Under the pieces are notes generated by a model. That model saw nothing but the letters and a program-made list of their open reading frames with translations. It was not told the origin of the DNA and did no database searches. The position numbers and the translations under genes are program-made. Shown here one piece after another: positions 1 through 6,766 of a stretch of DNA of 64,000 nucleotides. Every line of letters starts with the position of its first letter. Position 1 is the first letter of the stretch. The stretch spans positions 1 to 64,000 of the forward strand of contig CAYZDF010000001.1 of the NCBI GenBank assembly GCA_964477085.1. The letters run 5' to 3'. The DNA comes from Dichloromethanomonas sp964477085 (GTDB lineage: Bacteria > Bacillota > Desulfitobacteriia > Desulfitobacteriales > Syntrophobotulaceae).

Positions 1-59
1 ACTCGAAATGCGGAGTATCCGCAAGGGTACCGTGGGTTCGAATCCCACTCTCTCCGCCA
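1..59 (+). tRNA. tRNA-Ser (CGA), 3' part only
   Basis: The window opens inside a class II tRNA. The first bases form an anticodon loop CTCGAAA with anticodon CGA at 4-6, which reads UCG. A long variable arm follows, then a T arm (GTGGG TTCGAAT CCCAC), the acceptor 3' strand TCTCTCC, discriminator G and an encoded CCA at 57-59. The T arm and acceptor match the complete tRNA-Ser at 44312-44405. The D arm and 5' acceptor strand lie upstream of the window. Confidence 0.9.
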
Positions 60-71
60 TAAAAGAAAGAG

Positions 72-95
72 AACTTCATCGCAAGATGAAGTTTA
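72..95 (+). terminator. possible terminator after tRNA-Ser
   Basis: A perfect 9-bp stem (AACTTCATC/GATGAAGTT) with a GCAA tetraloop starts 12 bases after the tRNA CCA. The U tract is short and interrupted, so termination is plausible but not certain. Confidence 0.5.
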
Positions 96-103
96 TTTAA
101 TAA

Positions 104-241
104 GAGAGTGGGATTCGAACGGGCGGAAAAGTCGCTCCTGGCCCTCCATGGCCGTCAGAAAATGCGCCCAATGGAAGCATTTTCCCGCCCGGCGTGATAG
201 CGAGCCAGATCCGAGCGGAGCGAATCCTACTATCTCCGCTA
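104..241 (+). repeat. tRNA-Ser-mimicking inverted repeat element, copy 1
   Basis: The element begins with GAGAGTGGGATTCGAAC, the reverse complement of the tRNA-Ser T arm and acceptor, and ends with a slightly decayed forward copy of the tRNA 3' end (CGAATCCTAC then TATCTCCGCTA). Inside is a GC-rich hairpin (GGGCGG with CCCGCC) and the block GGCGTGATAGCGAGCC. A second copy lies at 44457-44565, also directly after a tRNA-Ser. Translations of this region are artefacts. The origin of the element is unknown. Confidence 0.75.
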
Positions 242-422
242 TATAGAATATGTAAATCTGCATGAACACCAAGTTTAGGCGGTTTTATTATTTTCTTCTT
301 AAAGATATGGAAATTAAGATTTTCTAGAAGAGATATTAATTTCTGAGAAAGCAATTAGCAAGATTTTAGTACCCTGGATCATTTTTTATGAATTTTTTAA
401 TTTTTTATCATTTTGGGCTGAT

Positions 423-671
423 CTTTATATAGTAAATATTTTAAATGGTGAACAGGTTCAAGTTACGGAGGATAGCAGTTCTGTGACTGCAAATGCGTGT
501 CTTAACACAGAATTACCATATATTTCGTAGGCACAAAATATTAATCTAATAGGAGATAAGCTTTATTACTGGGGTAATCGTGATCTTAAGAATCTTAGCG
601 AAAATATCATATATTGTGGAGACAAATCCGGAGAGCAGGAAGTCCTTCAAAACGCCAGACTTCTAAAAATT
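423..671 (+). pseudogene. upstream remnant of the beta-propeller-like gene, in-frame TAG
   Basis: Read in the same frame as the coding region at 672-1244, this stretch gives protein-like sequence, for example ILNGEQVQVTEDSS and LIGDKLYYWGNRDLK, and joins it without a shift. It is broken by a TAG at 528-530. There is no convincing start codon or ribosome binding site, and the frame closes upstream at a TAA at 315-317. I read it as the decayed N-terminal part of one larger gene. A single sequencing error at the TAG is the main alternative. Confidence 0.45.
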
Positions 672-1244
672 GTGAATAAAAAATATTTTGCCTATGAGAG
701 AGAAACTGTTGATGGCCTTTTGGAAACGTTGCTATATGAGGTTGAAACTGTAAAATTTTCCATTATAGCCAATGAAAAAATGCAGGAAGAAGGAGTTTTT
801 GTTACGGATGATGGGAACCTCTGTTTTATGACTGGAGATACGACTGGAGGGATATACCAGGGTGTAGTTTATAATCCAAATACTAAAGAGTCGCAGATAT
901 TTGATATATACAACGGAGAACGGGATTTTCCGGATCAGGATATAGATCGACGACAGTTCGGGCATTTTAGGGGGGCGTTTGAACAGGACGGGGAATGTGT
1001 ATTTCTGTTCAGTGTTGAAAAATACAGTAAATCACAGATGAAATATATCAAAGAATACTTAGCCTATAGTACAAAGACGAAGAAGCTCATTGAAATCGAA
1101 AACTACGGTGACATTTGGCTTGTGAATATGAACATCAGTCCATCAGGAGAGTATATTGCTGTAACAAAACACCAAAGTCCTGGCGATGATGACTTTCTAT
1201 TCGATGTAATAAATACTGACACTATAATTAAGCAACTTAAATAA
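672..1244 (+). CDS. hypothetical protein, C-terminal part of a beta-propeller-like protein
   Basis: This 190-residue frame starts at a GTG with no clear Shine-Dalgarno sequence, and its frame continues upstream beyond the start, so it is probably the surviving 3' part of a longer gene. It has repeated short strand-like segments ending in aromatic or acidic turns, and a segment of the form ISPSGEYIAVT near residue 155, typical of blades in WD40 or TolB-like propellers. I recognise no catalytic residues and no signal peptide. The function is unknown. It stands alone, with no operon partner, in a sparse region. Confidence 0.45.
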   Translation: MNKKYFAYERETVDGLLETLLYEVETVKFSIIANEKMQEEGVFVTDDGNLCFMTGDTTGGIYQGVVYNPNTKESQIFDIYNGERDFPDQDIDRRQFGHFRGAFEQDGECVFLFSVEKYSKSQMKYIKEYLAYSTKTKKLIEIENYGDIWLVNMNISPSGEYIAVTKHQSPGDDDFLFDVINTDTIIKQLK

Positions 1245-1247
1245 AGT

Positions 1248-1374
1248 GGGTCCGTCGTATAACAGTGAACTACCAAAATATGAGATAATATGCAAGTAAT
1301 AACCAGACTTCGGGAATTCACGGGACATTTGATGCCGGTGTTTACGTCAGGCAGCGCATCATAGACACGGACCC
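1248..1374. repeat. possible decayed palindromic element
   Basis: GGGTCCGT at 1248-1255 is the exact reverse complement of ACGGACCC at 1367-1374, flanking about 110 bases without coding signal. This may be a remnant of a small mobile element. No target duplication or second copy was found in the window. Confidence 0.2.
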
Positions 1375-1513
1375 GGTAGCAGCCCACAGGCTTCAAAAAC
1401 TAATTGTAGTAAGCGATTTACTCTTAAAAAAACGAATCTGACTTTTTCTAAAACCAATATGACAGATAAAGGATTTTCTAGTCTGGAACAAAACTTACAA
1501 GGAGGTGGTTAAA

Positions 1514-1855
1514 ATGACAATCAAAGAGGTTGGATGCTGTGGTGCATATTGTGGAACTTGTCCGGTGAAAAAGGAACATCAATGTAAGGGTTGTAAATTA
1601 GGATATGATAATGGAGAACGGGATATTAATAAAGCAAAATGTAAGATAAAAGTTTGTTGCATCAAGAAAGGGTTTAATTCCTGCGCAGATTGTTCAGAAC
1701 TTTTTACATGTTCGATTGTTAATGATTTTTATAATAAAAATGGATATAAATACAGGAAATATAAAGAAGCCGTTAATTTCATAAGATCAAACGGATACAA
1801 TGATTTTATCGAAATAGCTGATAACTGGACAAGTGTATTTGGAAAGTATAAATAA
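1514..1855 (+). CDS. DUF3795 cysteine-rich protein
   Basis: A 113-residue protein whose N-terminal half is packed with cysteines (C8, C9, C13, C16, C24, C27 and further pairs up to about residue 66), the pattern of the DUF3795 family of presumed zinc-binding proteins. The biochemical role of the family is not established. The start is the ATG at 1514, which has a strong GGAGGTGG 5-6 bases upstream; an in-frame GTG at 1505 lies inside that Shine-Dalgarno sequence and is not used. The C-terminal half is helical and basic. There is no signal peptide, so it is probably cytoplasmic. The transporter gene follows after about 37 bases and may be co-transcribed. Confidence 0.8.
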   Translation: MTIKEVGCCGAYCGTCPVKKEHQCKGCKLGYDNGERDINKAKCKIKVCCIKKGFNSCADCSELFTCSIVNDFYNKNGYKYRKYKEAVNFIRSNGYNDFIEIADNWTSVFGKYK

Positions 1856-1892
1856 TCTTTGAGTCATGAATAAATATTTAGGAGGAAGTCAT

Positions 1893-3149
1893 TTGTTAAA
1901 AGGCTTTTCGAAGCAAGAAAAAAGCTGGATGATGTATGATTGGGCTAATTCTGCTTATTCCATCATCGTTTCAGCTTCAATACTTCCTATATATTTTAAA
2001 TCCATGGCCGAGAATTCAGGATTAAGTTCGAATGTAGCTGATTCCTATTGGGGTTATTCAACTTCCATAGCGACATTGGTAGTTGCTCTACTGGCTCCGA
2101 TTCTTGGTACGTTGGGAGACTATAAAGAAATGAAGAAACGACTGTTCATCGTATTTTTCATTCTCGGTATTTTCTCAACAGCTTCTTTAGCGTTTACAGA
2201 GGAGTGGAGTTTTCTATTATTGTTGTATATACTGACAACAATCGGTTTTCTGGTAGCCAATATTTTTTATGATGCCTTTCTGATCGATATCACGACAGAT
2301 GACAGATTTGATAAGATTTCCACATATGGCTTCGCATTTGGCTATATCGGAGGAAGTACAATTCCATTTATTATATCGATAATACTGATCAATTTTGGTC
2401 CGGAAATTGGTGTATCAACCGGAACCGCAGTCAAATTTTCCTTTTTGCTGACGGCAGCTTGGTGGGCCGTGTTTACAATCCCATTATTAATAAATGTAAA
2501 ACAAAGATATTCTATCGAAATAGAACCTAACTTAATCTATCATAGCTTTGAACGACTATGGAATACTTTCAGGCATATCAAGAAATATAAACAAATATTT
2601 CTATTTCTAATTGCCTATTTTTTCTATATCGATGGAGTCAACACAATTATTCACATGGCAGCGGTTTATGGTGCCAGTGTGGGAATAGACAATACTACTT
2701 TACTCTTAGCACTTTTAGTCACTCAGATCGTAGCCTTTCCCTGCGCAATTATTTATGGCAAAATAGCAGAAAAAGTTGGTAGTCATCGAATGATTGCGAT
2801 CGGGATTGGAATCTATATTATTATTTGTATCTTAGGGTATAACATGAATACAGCAATAGAATTCTGGATGCTCGCTATTCTGGTGGCAACTTCTCAGGGA
2901 GGTATTCAAGCCTTATCACGATCCTATTTTGGTAAGATGATCCCAAAAGAACAATCGAATGAATTCTTTGGCTTATATGATATATTTGGTAAGTTTGCGG
3001 CAATTATGGGGCCTGCTCTCTTTGGTTTATTCAGTCAATTAACAGGTCAGTCTCGCTATGGTGTTTTAAGTGTGATGATCCTTTTCATTATTGGCGGGAT
3101 TCTATTTATTGTCAATAACCATAAAGGTCATGTAACATCTAATGCTTAA
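1893..3149 (+). CDS. UMF1-family MFS transporter
   Basis: A 418-residue polytopic membrane protein with about 12 hydrophobic segments. The N-terminus has the family signature KSWMMYDWANSAYS before the first membrane segment, typical of the UMF1 (Atg22-like) branch of the major facilitator superfamily. The substrate is unknown. An ATG at 1866 is in frame, but AGGAGG at 1880-1885 lies inside that reading and sits 7 bases before a TTG at 1893, so I place the start at the TTG. The protein then begins MLKGFSKQEKSW, as in relatives. It follows the DUF3795 gene on the same strand. Confidence 0.85.
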   Translation: MLKGFSKQEKSWMMYDWANSAYSIIVSASILPIYFKSMAENSGLSSNVADSYWGYSTSIATLVVALLAPILGTLGDYKEMKKRLFIVFFILGIFSTASLAFTEEWSFLLLLYILTTIGFLVANIFYDAFLIDITTDDRFDKISTYGFAFGYIGGSTIPFIISIILINFGPEIGVSTGTAVKFSFLLTAAWWAVFTIPLLINVKQRYSIEIEPNLIYHSFERLWNTFRHIKKYKQIFLFLIAYFFYIDGVNTIIHMAAVYGASVGIDNTTLLLALLVTQIVAFPCAIIYGKIAEKVGSHRMIAIGIGIYIIICILGYNMNTAIEFWMLAILVATSQGGIQALSRSYFGKMIPKEQSNEFFGLYDIFGKFAAIMGPALFGLFSQLTGQSRYGVLSVMILFIIGGILFIVNNHKGHVTSNA

Positions 3150-3299
3150 ACATATTGAGCACTATGATTATAAGACTTTCCCAGTTGGTAGAATCCTTTT
3201 TCCAAAAAGAAGTAAGATAAAAACTTCTCCTTATGTTATAGAACGACTTGAAAACATACATACTAAAATATAATTACAAAAAAAGGAGGTGTTTTTAAA

Positions 3300-3422
3300 G
3301 TGGCTAAAAGTAAAATGGAAAAGAGTATAAAAGGGACTAAAAAAGATATTAATCGCTTTGTTGATGAGGTAAAAGAGAGTACGAAAGATGCTGTGGAATA
3401 TATTAAAGATAAAACAAAGTGA
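3300..3422 (+). CDS. small charged helical protein (40 aa)
   Basis: A GTG start at 3300 lies 8 bases after GGAGG and opens a 40-codon frame ending in TGA, followed at once by a good terminator. The product, rich in Lys, Glu and Asp with segments such as KGTKKDINRFVDEVKE, is predicted to be one long amphipathic helix. It has no cysteines and no membrane segment. It resembles short stress or coat-type helical proteins only in general character, and I cannot assign a family. Support comes from the ribosome binding site, the clean frame and the terminator. Confidence 0.6.
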   Translation: MAKSKMEKSIKGTKKDINRFVDEVKESTKDAVEYIKDKTK

Positions 3423-3442
3423 ATAACAAAGTAAATAACATT

Positions 3443-3475
3443 GGGGTTTTGCCGATAATGGCAGAGCCTCTTTTT
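3443..3475 (+). terminator. rho-independent terminator
   Basis: GGGGTTTTGCC pairs with GGCAGAGCCTC over 11 positions (three G-U), with a GATAAT loop, followed by TTTTT. It ends the 40-aa gene transcript. Confidence 0.7.
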
Positions 3476-3645
3476 CATTGTCTCTTTATAAGTTAATGAA
3501 AGAGAAATACTATACAAGACAGAAGGGAAAAAGAACAGCTATAACGAACAATACTATTTAGGTTTGAAAATAATCAATTTAACTGGAGCCCGTTTTAGGC
3601 TACAGTATGACAGAAGGAATAATTGGAATAGAATGGAGGGATCAG

Positions 3646-3894
3646 ATGATCATCATCGGCGCAATTATTTTTTATGTAGGTTTTTTTGGTTTCCTTATTG
3701 GGTTCGTTGCATTGCTTAAAGGGAGTATTATTAACCTAAGAATCAATGATAGAAAACAAGCTCTCAAAGTTATAGGGCTGTCAATCATACTCGCTATTGT
3801 CGGCTCCTTAATTGTTGGACCGGAAGGCAAACGTACTTCTGATGTTTCGGAGGTCAAGGTTGCACCAGCGTATTCGAGCCAAATAATAGGATAA
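3646..3894 (+). CDS. small two-helix membrane protein
   Basis: An 82-residue protein with two hydrophobic segments (about residues 2-24 and 41-58) separated by a basic loop (NLRINDRKQALK), and a polar tail of about 22 residues. The start is the ATG at 3646 because GGAGGG lies 5 bases before it; an upstream in-frame ATG at 3607 has no ribosome binding site. The family is not recognised and the gene stands alone between intergenic stretches. It is likely an integral membrane protein of unknown function. Confidence 0.6.
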   Translation: MIIIGAIIFYVGFFGFLIGFVALLKGSIINLRINDRKQALKVIGLSIILAIVGSLIVGPEGKRTSDVSEVKVAPAYSSQIIG

Positions 3895-3994
3895 GTTTAA
3901 TTAACATTGTCAGTATTTTTTTAATTTTATGTCGTACCTAATAATTATCAAATTAAAGACAAACAACTCATTGTTTTAATGTTATAAATATTGC

Positions 3995-4031
3995 AAAGGG
4001 CTATTGACGAGTTAGTCATCAATAGCCCTTT
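3995..4031 (-). terminator. 13-bp perfect hairpin downstream of the 45-aa gene
   Basis: AAAGGGCTATTGA at 3995-4007 is perfectly complementary to 4019-4031, with an 11-base loop. It lies 25 bases beyond the stop codon of the minus-strand small gene, so it probably terminates that transcript. The U tract is poor. Confidence 0.5.
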
Positions 4032-4055
4032 CTGCGGTTCCGGATGAATTTGAAA

Positions 4056-4193
4056 TTACTTGATCTCTAGATCATCGGGATTTTTGTCCTTAGCTGGAAT
4101 AGCATCGGTGTTTTCTCCTATTGTCTCTGCCACTTTTGCCTTGGCTTCTACTTCTTTGGTTCTTTGGGCAAACAGACTAAACTTGCTTGGCAT
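4056..4193 (-). CDS. small conserved-looking hydrophilic protein (45 aa)
   Basis: A minus-strand frame of 45 codons starts with ATG at 4193, 7 bases after a strong AAGGAGG, and ends with TAA at 4056-4058. The product begins MPSKFSLFAQRTKEVEAK and continues with acidic and basic residues and a Pro-Asp-rich end. It is hydrophilic, has no cysteines, and is predicted to be helical in its N-terminal half. The family is not recognised. The Shine-Dalgarno quality and the following hairpin make it more likely real than chance; the opposite-strand frame here has no ribosome binding site. Confidence 0.6.
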   Translation of the reverse strand: MPSKFSLFAQRTKEVEAKAKVAETIGENTDAIPAKDKNPDDLEIK

Positions 4194-4658
4194 AAATCTA
4201 ACCTCCTTATATTTTGTTAAATTTATAACAATACTTTTTAGTTATTCCATAATATCCCTATAATTATACAATAAACAACATAAGAATAAAGAAGATCATT
4301 ATATTATTAGCTGATGAAGAATATAGTAGAAATACGCTGCCAGTTTAATACTTTAACCATGGTATAAACTTAATAATTTTGCATTAATTGTCTTATTATG
4401 CTAAAATCGATTATTGTAAAAATATGTAGAATATATGTACTATCTGAAATATCTATGCACATCTGAAAATAAAACAGTTATAATACATGACAAAATACAC
4501 TAAGTAATATTGTAAATAAATGGTAATATTGAATACAACATAAAAAAATGGTCTACATACATATCATTGATTATATATTTTACAACTCTTTAATTCATAA
4601 AGAACTTTAAGAGGAAAAACAAAACATTTATAGGCATATCCAATAAGGAGGAAAGAAA
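4194..4658. other. AT-rich intergenic region
   Basis: About 465 bases, very AT-rich, between divergently arranged genes. It must carry the promoters of the 45-aa gene (minus) and the transglycosylase-like gene (plus), but I could not choose a convincing promoter pair. I see no coding frame with a ribosome binding site and no structured RNA. Confidence 0.4.
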
Positions 4659-5321
4659 GTGGTTACAGAAGGTAGGATTAGCCGTTTCTTGGCTTTAGCC
4701 GTTGTAACAATTGTGATTCTTTCACAGGCTATATTCTTAGGAACAGCTACCTTTGCCGAGAACAGGGAGAAAGAAAACCAGAAAGAAATAGATATCTGGG
4801 GAACAGCTGAATATCAAATTTATAATAGACAGAACATCGAAACTTTGGCCAAAGAATACCAAGTTGAGCCAGAATATCTTTACTACATTGCAGAGGTAGA
4901 AAAAATATTCAATTTACAACCTTATGAGCTATTTGCGCTAATTTACCAGGAATCTAAATTTATACCGCAAACTAAAATGGATGGGGGATCTCTATCATAT
5001 AGTACAACTCAGATGAAATTGACAACGGCCAAAACAGCATTCATGGCTATTACTGAATATTATAATAAGGATATTAGTTATCCCACCCATGAATTACTTG
5101 ATCAGGATAAGTATTATGCTACCTTTTTAGCTGGAGGTTATTTAAGGTATTTACATGATGTCTATAAAGAAAACAAATTCGAGTCTTACACTGCTTATCG
5201 CTGGGGTATTGGTGGCAGACTGGAGTACTTTGAAGCTAATGGCCATTATAAATCGCCCTATGCTCTCCAATTGACTGAAGTGATGAATGCGTTTGCAGAG
5301 GGTAAAGCAAAGATAGTTTAG
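4659..5321 (+). CDS. exported lytic-transglycosylase-like protein, first of a tandem pair
   Basis: A 220-residue protein with an N-terminal hydrophobic signal or anchor (about residues 10-32) and a C-terminal domain resembling soluble lytic transglycosylases: YQESKF around the candidate catalytic Glu98, then GGSLSYSTTQMK where the family usually has a GLMQ-type motif, and late aromatic motifs (YRWGIGG). It would act on peptidoglycan outside the membrane. The start is a GTG 7 bases after AAGGAGG. The neighbour at 5555 is a clear paralogue, and each gene has its own terminator, so the two are separate transcripts. The variant motif leaves activity uncertain. Confidence 0.7.
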   Translation: MVTEGRISRFLALAVVTIVILSQAIFLGTATFAENREKENQKEIDIWGTAEYQIYNRQNIETLAKEYQVEPEYLYYIAEVEKIFNLQPYELFALIYQESKFIPQTKMDGGSLSYSTTQMKLTTAKTAFMAITEYYNKDISYPTHELLDQDKYYATFLAGGYLRYLHDVYKENKFESYTAYRWGIGGRLEYFEANGHYKSPYALQLTEVMNAFAEGKAKIV

Positions 5322-5378
5322 AAATAGTTAATCAATTTGAAAAGCTGTATAATTCCCTGAATCGACAGAAATAAGGAT

Positions 5379-5407
5379 CTCCTCTTTTTTGAGAGGAGCT
5401 TTTTTTT
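5379..5407 (+). terminator. rho-independent terminator
   Basis: CTCCTCT pairs with AGAGGAG around a TTTTTG loop, followed by eight T residues. Confidence 0.85.
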
Positions 5408-5554
5408 AGGATTTTTCAATGTATAATTTTACAAAAATTGTAAATAATAGGTATAGTGATCTGATAAAAATACATTAAATTTAGACTGCTCTACATTTCT
5501 ATTATAGATTTGTGAATAAAAGGGCAGGGCAGGTTTAACAAGGAGGAAACTAAA

Positions 5555-6397
5555 ATGTTCCCGGTACGGGAAAGTAGTCGTTACTTAGCCAAAGCCTTAG
5601 CAGCACTGCTTATCGCAACTCAACTTGTTTTACTTAGTCTCACTGTTCTTGTAAATACCAGTACCCCAACAAAACAAAAAAACAACCATTTTGTATCTGG
5701 GCCAAAAGATAGTTGGGGGTTATTACCAATAATGCCACTTATCAACGAGCCTCAGAAAGACAAAAGCACTTTCAATGTACAAAAAATCCCTGAAGCTGAA
5801 GTAAAAAGTGATGTATATTCAACAGAAAAGATTAATAACAAAATCATTAAATTAGCCAATAAATATAATGTCGACCCTAACTACTTAAATTATATCGTTA
5901 GTGTAGAAAAAAAATTCAATCTCGAGCCTTGTGAACTTTTAGCTTTAATTGCTCAGGAATCAGGATTCAAACCACAGACCCACATGGATGGGGGTTCATT
6001 ATCGTACAGTACGACCCAAATGAAGATGCCTACGGCAAAGACTGCCTATATGGCGATTACAGAATACTATAAAATGGATATACCCTATCCAACAGAGGAA
6101 TTACTGATTAAAGACAAGTATTATGCAGCCTTTTTGGCTGGAGGATATCTTCGTTATCTCCATGATGTCTATAAGGATAAATACGAATCATATACTGCTT
6201 ATAACTGGGGTATCGGGGGAAGGATGATTTATTATAAAAATAACGGGCACTTTAAGTCCCCATACGCGATCAAAGTAGCGAACTTAGTCAACTCTTTTGC
6301 CCAGTTTGTGGGAGAAGAATATAAGGGTGTCAACAGTATTAGACAAGTACAAACTGACGACTCATCTTTAATTTATGATAATTATAAAGAAACTTAG
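5555..6397 (+). CDS. exported lytic-transglycosylase-like protein, second of a tandem pair
   Basis: A 280-residue paralogue of the preceding exported protein. It has an N-terminal hydrophobic segment (about residues 12-34), then a low-complexity linker of about 65 residues absent from its partner, then the same domain: candidate catalytic Glu135 in AQESGF, GGSLSYSTTQMK, and YNWGIGG. A C-terminal polar tail of about 30 residues is also extra. The start ATG follows AAGGAGG closely. The pair looks like a local duplication that diverged in its linker and tail. Peptidoglycan cleavage is inferred from the fold signature only. A terminator follows at 6475. Confidence 0.7.
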   Translation: MFPVRESSRYLAKALAALLIATQLVLLSLTVLVNTSTPTKQKNNHFVSGPKDSWGLLPIMPLINEPQKDKSTFNVQKIPEAEVKSDVYSTEKINNKIIKLANKYNVDPNYLNYIVSVEKKFNLEPCELLALIAQESGFKPQTHMDGGSLSYSTTQMKMPTAKTAYMAITEYYKMDIPYPTEELLIKDKYYAAFLAGGYLRYLHDVYKDKYESYTAYNWGIGGRMIYYKNNGHFKSPYAIKVANLVNSFAQFVGEEYKGVNSIRQVQTDDSSLIYDNYKET

Positions 6398-6474
6398 GGG
6401 AGAGTAGCACTTAATTATAAGTATTGGTTATAATAAAACATAATAAAAGAAGTAACAAGATTTGTTAAATACTA

Positions 6475-6509
6475 GGGCGACAGAATAATGGCAGCGCCCA
6501 ATTTTTTTT
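6475..6509 (+). terminator. rho-independent terminator
   Basis: GGGCG at 6475-6479 pairs with CGCCC at 6495-6499, and a run of eight T residues follows after AA. The loop shares ATAATGGCAG with the terminator at 3443. Confidence 0.65.
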
Positions 6510-6671
6510 GAAAAATTAAATGAAAAAAGTAAAAAATAGAAGGAATTCGTAAAAATTTCTAGAAAATATAACTGTTTAACGTGTCAATTAGGATTATCTA
6601 TTAAATACCTATATTGTAATTAGTAAAAAGATGTGTAGAACTGAGCCCCGGGTGTCTGACATGGTTTGTAT

Positions 6672-6712
6672 AACCACTTGTTTCTCACTTCGCCGAGTTA
6701 CAGGTGGTTTTT
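6672..6712 (+). terminator. leader hairpin/possible attenuator before the hydrogenase operon
   Basis: AACCACTTGT at 6672-6681 pairs with ACAGGTGGTT at 6700-6709 (one G-U), with an inner CTC/GAG stem, followed by TTTTTA. The structure is an intrinsic terminator shape only 55 bases before hyfB, while the upstream gene already has its own terminator at 6475. This suggests attenuation of the hydrogenase operon. The rest of the 370-base gap (6398-6766) shows no gene and no known riboswitch that I recognise. Confidence 0.5.
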
Positions 6713-6766
6713 ATATTAATGTATTTTGCTTTCCTAGGTAAAGGAGCCATTGATAGGAGGAGTAAT

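Noticed and set aside
97..354. Minus-strand 85-aa open frame next to the first tRNA
   Set aside because: It is an antisense reading of the tRNA-mimicking repeat and has the same artefact segment (LAITPGG) as the other copy.
528..530. TAG as pyrrolysine codon
   Set aside because: Some relatives encode pyrrolysine, but a single TAG in a propeller-like protein with no methylamine context is better explained by decay or error.
6704..6766. Longer N-terminus for hyfB from the GTG at 6704
   Set aside because: The GTG lies inside the leader hairpin and lacks a ribosome binding site, while AGGAGG precedes the ATG at 6767.
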